A stretch of DNA of 64,000 nt, from positions 1 to 64,000 of the forward strand of contig NQMI01000012.1 of assembly GCA_002270565.1 (NCBI GenBank). Direction: 5' to 3'. The position numbers were made by a program, and so were the translations under genes. Position 1 is the first letter of the stretch. Each line of letters starts with the position of its first letter. Origin of the DNA: Stenocarpella maydis. Taxonomy: Eukaryota > Ascomycota > Sordariomycetes > Diaporthales > Diaporthaceae. Below, piece after piece: positions 57,460 to 64,000 of the stretch. The notes under the pieces were generated by a model. The model was given only the letters and a program-made list of their open reading frames with translations. It was not told the DNA's origin and did no database searches.

Positions 57460-58544
57460 GGTTCGCGGTCGCGTCGGGGCGAGGGTTCCAGTTTTATGGG
57501 GACGTATTCAGCTATGGCCTTTGTGTGTTTGAATACGATATTCAAATGCGTTGTCGAGGCGTTGTCGAGGCGAGGCCGTCCTTGCGACATGCAATCGATG
57601 CAACGGATGCAATTTGCGATGAGGTGGCGACCAGAGCAAAATGGCTTAAAGAGATGGTTGGCCGTGCTTGTCTTGCTACAATCGGGCAGACTTGCCACGC
57701 TGCGGGGTTGGCGAGGCAAAAGGGGCGGGCACGGTCAAGTTAGATAAGCAAGCCATGCTAGTCATCAGCCACTCTCTCAGGTGGCCCCCCCCCCAGCACA
57801 TACAAACATACAGATACACGCACCAAGGGCTTGCTCAGATCACCGAAGACGTGTGGCCAAGGACATCGACAGTACGGCAGAAAGATATTTTGATACTTAG
57901 CAATACAGATAGCCACAATGCCTGTGCCTGTGCTTCGTACCGCCCAGTGGTACTTTGCCTGTCTACTCGCCCTATTTACCGCCAACATCAAAATGGTATC
58001 TCGAAACGAGGCGACCGCGACCACCAAACAGATTTCCAAATGCACGCTCAGAACGCCTCTCCTCAAATTCGACAACGAAGGTGCAGAATCATCTAGGCCA
58101 CTGCTCTCTCCCGTCCAATCTCACACATCTGTCTGCAGCTCGAGCCGGGCGTATCGACAGATTAGGCAGGGCTCAAGGAGGAGGTCAGGATACCGGCTTT
58201 CGGAACCACACTGGCATTATTGGATATCGCGGCACAACCCACAACGTCGACAGCCGTGCGGGGGCAACTCGATCGCACACGCGCTGCGCTGCGCCGTCCT
58301 CGTTGGCCACATGACTGGACTGTAGGGTGCATAATCGGCCAGGGGTCGGTCAAACGTGGGCTGGCTCGCCGGCTCTCTGGTAGGGTAGGCAGGTAGCTGG
58401 TGCTAGTTCGGGAATGGGGAATGCGGAAATGGATGAAATGCGGGCATGGCAAAAATGTGTATGCCATCAGTATGCCACGCTATGCTGGCTTGTACCACGG
58501 AACACTCGGCTAACAATCAAGGGAAACGAAGAATGGAGCCATGG
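57460..58544. other. 1.1-kb intergenic region (promoter of the CENP-B-like gene)
   Basis: This lies between the 3' end of THP3 and the start of the CENP-B-like gene, both on the minus strand. Short frames are open on both strands but have no family support. It includes a run of ten C at about 57786. Confidence 0.45.
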
Positions 58545-60231
58545 TCAGATCTGGCCTTTGATGTCAACCCGGCCGAAGGCTTTGGCTCTCGCAGGCTCGA
58601 AGTGACTCTTGGCTTTGCCCATCTGGAAGTAGACGGCGGAATCACGCTCCTCAAGGAGACCTTGAGCCTCGTGCTCGACGAGGAACTGGTACGTCTCAGC
58701 GTCGCCATCAAAACCCAGTTCCTCGGTGATGAAACGAAGAGGAACATCTGTCTTGTAACTGTGCCACGTGGCATATCAGTACATGTTGCCCAGAACTCGT
58801 GTCGCAGGATAGGGAGCGGGGACTTACGCTCTGCACATGTTGCACAGTGCAGCGAGGCGCTCGCGACCGACGAACATGTCCATCAGGTACGCACCCATCT
58901 TGATATGAGAGGGGTCAACGTAAAGCTGGAAGAAGCGATGATAGTTGCCAAGGGCCAAGGCCGAACGAACATCCAGCGCGTGCTTGATGGCGGGTTCCGA
59001 TTTCTCTGCTGTGGTTAGATCCGCCAGGGCATCATTAAGGTCCGAGCGGTTGGCGGTGTGGATGAAATACAAAATACGGTACGCCTTGAACTCATCGGGA
59101 TGGCCTTTCAGACCCAGCTTGTACAGGGCCATGAGCTGGGTCTGACACTGATTATACTCACCAAGGTCGGCCATCTCCAACGCGATGCGGGCATGAATCT
59201 CGTAGACCTCGACAGTGAAGTCGTTCTTGATCCGCTGAACGGTGAGGTCTTGACGCAAGGATTTGAACTGGTCGCAGATGTAAGAGTACTTTCTCTCCTT
59301 CTTCCACCTCTTCTTGAGGAGGTCCAGCGTCTGCCGCAGCACACTCTCTGGGCGGACAACTTCAGGCTTTGGTGGCGCGGTCAACCGCAGGTAGCTCTTT
59401 TCCAACTTTTGGCACGTTCCGATCACCGGACCAGCCGGGGGCTCAGGCGTGGGGGACCTCTGGGCCGACGGCTGGGGGTGACCGAAGCGCTCGGCACGTT
59501 TTTGTCGCTTTTCGTTGGCCTTTGTGTACTTACTCTTGGCCAGTGGCAGATCCATGATTTGACGTCTATCGTCGGCGGCATAGCTGATACGGTTCTCGAG
59601 TTTACGGTCCCGTGGTGACAAGGTGGCTGGGCTGCTGTCATGGTCTCCGCCCTCCTCAAACGACTTCCGCTTCCTGGCTGATCTGGGACTGCTGCCTGCG
59701 GCGGGCTTCTGGGACTCGAGCAGCTTGGCGCGCTCTTGGAGGACCAACTGCTGGGGCAAAGGCACATTGTCCCAGTCTATTGTGTGCAACTTGCCGGAGT
59801 CGGTGGCGCTAGAAATGACCTCCCTCAACTTCTGCTCCATGTCGGTCCGTGAGACCGAGGGGATCAGGTTGTCAGGGATGAATGATCGCTGGACATATTG
59901 GCGAACCGACAGGGGCCATTCAATCTTCTTCTTGGCGGGCTCGGGTTGATTAGCTGGGGGCGGAGGGGGCACCTGTGGTGCACCGAACGGAGATGGTGGG
60001 ACAGAAGCACCAGGGTAGACTGGTGGTGGAACGGAATAGGGCTGACTGAAGTTCTGACGAACTTGGACCTGAGTGTACGCGGCTGCCACATGATGTCAGC
60101 GACGTCGTCGGAACACAGTCGAGGCCTAGCAGAGACTTACGGTTTGGATAGGCATAGGGTGCTGGAGGCGGAGGTGAGACTGCTCCTTGGGTGCCGGGCG
60201 CGGCAGCCCAGCCCATCATGTTTGCTGACAT
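58545..60231 (-). CDS. THP3: SAC3/GANP/THP3 family mRNA-processing factor
   Basis: A 519-aa protein from three exons (60231-60141, 60082-58828, 58758-58545). The introns restore APYAYPNPAYTQVQV and CNMCRAYKTDVPLRF. The N-terminus is Pro-rich with a QFxx-type disordered region, and a Lys/Arg-rich segment follows (SKYTKANEKRQKRAERFG). The conserved SAC3/GANP unit runs from about 225 (TCQKLEKSYLRLTAPPKPEV, later LRQDLTVQRIKNDFTVEVYE and GHPDEFKAYRILYF). It ends in a PCI-like winged helix (ITEELGFDGDAETYQFL). Yeast Thp3 acts with Csn12 in splicing and transcription elongation; animal relatives include LENG8. Divergently transcribed from VPS36. Confidence 0.88.
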
Positions 60232-60757
60232 GTTTGGCGACGCGACAGGTTTTACGTGCGGTCAGGGAACAGATTCTCACAGAAGTCAAAAAGGGCTGTA
60301 AAGATCAGTAAACAGTGGTCGAATGGATGTAGACGTCGCCGCTGGCTGAAGGCGGCGATGGCGGGGAAGTCGTGCGTGGGCGGTTGGTGTTGTCTCAAAT
60401 GAGAAATGGAAGTCGAGGAGAGCGGTGGGACGTGAGGGACGCGAGGGAGCGTCGGGGGGGGGGGGGGGGGCAGCGGGGGTCATTTGTGCGATTTCGCCTG
60501 CCTGTGGACGGGACGGCGCTAGTGTATTAGGTGGCACCGTCCCGATTACCTAAGCCGGCACGGGAGCAGCAAAACCGTTTGGGCTCTAAGCTGGCTAGAT
60601 GCATCGGGCCTGATTGACTTTACTGATGATTGCTGGATCCCTACATCGCATCTTCCTTGCTCGCTTGGACAAGGTTCCGACCGACCAGCCAGCCCTTCCA
60701 TGCCCCCCTCTCTCTCCCTTCCACATTTGGGATTGTCTCCCAGCACAGATATGACGA
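60232..60757. promoter_or_regulatory. Shared bidirectional promoter of THP3 and VPS36
   Basis: A 526-bp intergenic region separates the two divergent start codons. It contains a run of 17 G at 60454-60470, C/T-rich tracts and no ORF. Homopolymer G runs of this length can form quadruplexes and exclude nucleosomes. No specific factor site is identified. Confidence 0.55.
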
Positions 60758-62918
60758 ATGTTTCTAAAGCAGCTAGACCTCACGACTGCCCTCAGGCCAG
60801 CCTATCTCCCAGACGAAGTCCTCCTCTTTGTCCAAGATAACGTGGGGTTGTACGAGGGGTTAGTTGACGCATCCATGGGCCCTGTTACCCGCCATCATTG
60901 GCTTGCGCCGCCCGGCCTTTGATGTCCATCCCACTCTTTCCGTCCCTCCAAGATGCTGCCGTTGATCGCCGTCACAACCGTGGGACCTACAGGCTAACCA
61001 TCACACCTCGCTGCAGCAAGTACAAGCTACAGAACCACCAGAATGGCCAGGTCTACTTGACGTCGCATCGCGTCTGCTATGTAGATAAGACCGACCCCAG
61101 GAAGAACTCGGTCGCCCTCGACCTCAAGGACGTTGAGCGATATGAATACTATGTAAGATCAAGCATGCATGTCATGGTTGCCCCCTGAGAACCGAACCGT
61201 CTTGCTGAGTAGACGTGCTACAGGCCGGCTTCCTGAAATCCTCGGCCAAGGTCACCTTGATCCCCAAGCCTACGAAGCGCTCCTCGTTTCAGTCTAGGTC
61301 CCCAGCGGCAGGGACTGGCTCTCCGAGGGACAATAACAACTCTCCTGTCCCTCGGTCAGACAGCCCTCTGAGGCCGGCGCCGGTGGACCCGTCCCCTGCG
61401 AGCTCTGCCACATGGGTATGCACCATCTGCAGCTTCTCGAACCCGGTGCCTTCCAACTTCGACCCGACGACGGCCAGCTCCCTGACTCCACTCCCGCCCT
61501 GCCTGGCGTGTGGGATTAAGCCAGCCTTGACCCATGTGCTGAAAGCGGCAATAAACAATGCCACCAGCAGACAGTCTGTCGTGTCGCCCCTGCCGCTGCG
61601 TCCCCGCGGTATGTCGGCAGGTAATGGGCTGGTCGCAGGAAATGAGTCGCCAGCGGCGCGTGACAGCTCTCCCAAGAGCTCGGACCCGGACGCCTCCTTT
61701 CAGTGCCCTCGTTGCACCTTTCTGAATCACCCATCTCTGTTGTCCTGCGAGATGTGCGGCGCACCGCTCATCTCCCATGACGTCCCGACGGAACTCAGCC
61801 AGTCGGCACAGCCCTCCCAGCTCCAGGACAGGACGGATTCCCCGGGCCCGGTGCTCAGCTACGGTGCACTGCCAGGTATGGAGAATCCTGAGAGCATCAA
61901 AATCTCCTTCCGCGGCGGTGGTGACAAGATCCTGTACGAGCGGCTCAAGGGCGCCATCACGCAGCGCAAGTGGCTCCTGCAAGGCGCACCTCGTGTGCCG
62001 AACCAGAACCCACTCGCCGTGGACGGGAACTCTGGGGATGGGTCGACACGCGAGCAAGTGAGGAAGAAGACGGTGGGCATCGCAGGTCTTGAGCAGCGGG
62101 GGCTCGACATGCGGAAGAACAACGAGTTGGTCATCGGTACTGCCTTCGAAGACCTCGAAGCTCTGATGGCATCTGCCAAGGAGATCGTCGCCCTGGCGGA
62201 GGGCTTCTCCAGGCAGAGCAACGGCGGCCCTGGCTCGTCTGAGGCGAGCGCGCTGCTTGCCGAATCGGCAAGCCAGCTGGGGCTGGTGACAACCAAGGAC
62301 ATCGTCGGCGGCGGGAGCAGCAATGAGTCGCTCTACCTGTCCGAGCTGGCACGAAATCTCGCCGAATTCCTGACTGATGATGCGAGGGGTGTTCTCAGGA
62401 AATCGGGAGGCATCATCAGCCTTGTCGACCTCTGGGCCATGTTCAACCGGGCCCGGGGCGGGGTGGAGCTCGTCAGCCCGATGGACTTTGAGAAGGCGGC
62501 GCGCCTGTGGGAGAAGCTGAAGCTCCCTGTGCGGCTGCGGACGTTCAAGAGCGGCGTCATGGTGGTGCAGAGCATGGACAGGACGGACGAGATGACCATC
62601 AAGACCCTGCTCGCCTGGATGCGGGACCTGCACGACGTCTCGCCCGAGAGAGAGGTCCCCTGGGACTGGCAGGAGTTTGGCCGGGGCGTTACAGCGCGGG
62701 ACGCGGCGGACAGGTTCGGTTGGAGCATTGGCGTCGCCGAGGAGGAGCTGGAGATGGCCGAGGAGCGGGGCGTGCTCTGCCGCGAGGAAGGGATCGAGGG
62801 CCTCAAGTTCTGGGAGAACTTCATCGACACGGGTGAGGGCCGCCTGCGCAAGCGGACGGAGGCGCAGGAGGCACAGGCCAAAATTTACAGGGCATTGAAG
62901 GAGAGCGGGTTCTTGTAG
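60758..62918 (+). CDS. VPS36: ESCRT-II subunit Vps36
   Basis: A 643-aa subunit of the ESCRT-II complex, which sorts ubiquitinated membrane proteins into multivesicular bodies. Three exons: 60758-60858, 61017-61152 and 61224-62918; the introns restore GLYEGKYKLQNHQNGQVYL and VERYEYYAGFLKSS. A split GLUE (PH-like) domain binds phosphoinositide and ubiquitin. Its first half (1-95) is followed by two inserted zinc fingers: Cys145/148/172/175 with an unusually long loop, and a compact NZF (Cys240/243/254/257, FQCPRCTFLNHPSLLSCEMC). The second GLUE half is ESIKISFRGGGDKILYERLK, and two winged-helix domains (LTDDARGVLRKSGGIISLVD ... GLKFWENFI) complete the ESCRT-II core. Confidence 0.94.
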
Positions 62919-63278
62919 TTGCACAGCATGACGTTCAATACATGAGATCCACGATATCGGCCGGCTGGTTCAAGAGACGGTGATCCGCAGGCGCCTTACC
63001 GAGGGCCCGATGCATTCCATGTCTATTGTCATCCAATCTATCGTCTAGTAGTCTATGTTTGCACCGATCATGTAGATGAGAAGATCATCTATCTGTCCAT
63101 GGGTATCGAAGCAAAGAAGGGGAAAAGAAAAGAATTATGAAAACAAATCCAATGCCGGAACGCCAGTGCCGGAAGCCATGCGCCTACAGTGCAAATTTGA
63201 AGCATCACGCACAACTTGAACAATCTCCCAACGGAGCATAGGCTGCGCGCTTGAAAAAGCGCGCAGAAGGGACGGCCC
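62919..63278. other. Intergenic between converging genes
   Basis: A short stretch holding the 3' regions of VPS36 and the last gene. At 63242-63262 a GCGCGCTTGAAAAAGCGCGC-like inverted repeat is present, which could form a small hairpin near the 3' end of the minus-strand gene. Confidence 0.45.
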
Positions 63279-63980
63279 CTAGAGCTTCTCCATGAGGCTG
63301 CGGCGGACCTTGGAGTTGACGACGCCGCCGATGCCGTACGCGGGTATAATTCGGCACAGCCTAGCGGCGACGCTGATGCCCCAGTTCTTGTAGACCTGTG
63401 CCCAGCGCTCCCGGGGCGTGGGGAGGCCCGACCTCTCGCAGCGGGGCCGGTTGTACAGGTCCAGGCCCAGAAGGTGCAGGGGGGTGGAGAAGACCTGGAC
63501 GAGGGCCGGCGCGGCGAACTGCACGACGGTCTGGCCGCTGACCTGCCTCGAGAGGGTCTCCCCCATGGCGGCGTGCACGCCGGGGCCCAGCATCATTGGC
63601 AAGTTAAAGCTCGCGAATATAGTAAGGCAGTCGCGAGCGGTGAAGAGGAGGTACGAGGGGCCAGGCACGGCGCGCGCGACCTGGCCCGCGGGGCCGAACA
63701 TGCGCGCGTACGCCTGGTCCTTGTAGATGCCCAGCCCGATGTTTGCGGCGGACGAGGTCGCGAACTTGGCGGTGCCGCCGGTGACGAGGGTGGCGGGTTC
63801 GTTGCGCGCCGTCGAGTAGGCCGTGTCGACGGTGTTTGCGCTCAGGTAGGTGCCGCCGTAGGCCATGAAGATGAGGGCGACGGGCTTGGAGAGGATGGTG
63901 GCGTGCGGCCGGAGGACAAGCTGCCGCAGCGAGCCCTTGACCGAGTCGAGGAGGGTGGCGCGCCCGGACGCGTTCTCCAT
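63279..63980 (-). CDS. Conserved fungal membrane protein, possibly mitochondrial
   Basis: A 233-aa ORF from an ATG at 63980, conserved in style with an uncharacterised ascomycete family. Recognisable segments are LIFMAYGGTYLSANTVDTAY, LLFTARDCLTIFASFNLPMM, PLHLLGLDLYNRP and IIPAYGIGGVVNSKVRRSL. Several moderately hydrophobic helices with Gly/Ala/Pro and basic ends suggest an organelle membrane protein, most likely mitochondrial, but no known transporter signature is visible. A CCGGCAG acceptor-like sequence lies just upstream at 63985-63991, so a 5' exon may lie beyond the window. Confidence 0.7.
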   Translation of the reverse strand: MENASGRATLLDSVKGSLRQLVLRPHATILSKPVALIFMAYGGTYLSANTVDTAYSTARNEPATLVTGGTAKFATSSAANIGLGIYKDQAYARMFGPAGQVARAVPGPSYLLFTARDCLTIFASFNLPMMLGPGVHAAMGETLSRQVSGQTVVQFAAPALVQVFSTPLHLLGLDLYNRPRCERSGLPTPRERWAQVYKNWGISVAARLCRIIPAYGIGGVVNSKVRRSLMEKL

Positions 63981-64000
63981 TATGGACCTGCCGGGAAGAG

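Noticed and set aside
61356..62924. 522-codon minus-strand frame opposite VPS36
   Set aside because: It is the antisense shadow of a GC-biased real gene, has no family resemblance, and VPS36 itself is unmistakable.
1..64000. Search by eye for tRNA B-box and rRNA sequences
   Set aside because: Several GGTTCGA-like words were found (for example near 15640 and 20818), but none has a matching A box or cloverleaf arms.

Overview
This window is nuclear DNA of a filamentous ascomycete (Pezizomycotina, most likely a sordariomycete). The evidence is short introns of about 45-170 bp with GTRAGT-type donors and CTAAC/CTGAC-type branch sites, fungal-only families (DUF3433, DUF5672, DUF4048, NACHT-C2H2 proteins), housekeeping genes in filamentous-fungal form (VMA1 without an intein, BEM1, VPS36, THP3, a Rad9/Crb2-type checkpoint protein), and a very AT-rich, ORF-less block that looks like DNA mutated by RIP (repeat-induced point mutation). 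The species cannot be named. Exon structures below were built by hand from splice signals and from continuity of the protein families. All reading-frame sums close, but no transcript data were available.

Layout. 1-1660 is an AT-rich, probably RIP-mutated repeat with a perfect 24-bp inverted repeat at 1-24 and 498-521. 2.5-17.2 kb is accessory in character: a DUF2278 + lamin-tail protein, a 1,385-aa DUF3433 membrane protein, two decayed genes (a NACHT-C2H2 NLR-like gene and a DUF5672 gene), and a 1,438-aa fusion of a GMC (cholesterol-oxidase-like) oxidoreductase with an alpha/beta hydrolase. 17.2-29 kb is gene-poor: an acyl-protein thioesterase, a small conserved protein, a 73-bp-arm hairpin repeat, a 25-N assembly gap and a lineage-type protein that may have a cysteine-peptidase fold.

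29-43 kb holds VMA1 (V-ATPase subunit A, eight exons), a DUF4048 protein, a Rad9/Crb2-like tandem-BRCT checkpoint adaptor with an overlapping upstream ORF, a broken short-chain dehydrogenase and an SMP-30/gluconolactonase-like gene. 43.1-52.1 kb is a striking 9-kb stretch with no supported gene, rich in microsatellites. 52-64 kb is dense and conserved: BEM1 (polarity scaffold), a CENP-B/Abp1-like DNA-binding protein, THP3 (mRNA processing), VPS36 (ESCRT-II, divergent from THP3 across a 526-bp shared promoter) and a conserved membrane protein at the right edge.

The genes do not form one pathway, and I see no biosynthetic cluster, CRISPR array or tRNA. The most unusual material is the set of decayed genes with stop codons of the kind RIP produces, the long near-perfect hairpin at 25.3 kb, the Cys-nucleophile hydrolase fused to a GMC enzyme, the divergent SMP-30 protein, the in-frame retainable intron of BEM1, and the abundance of long G/C homopolymers.
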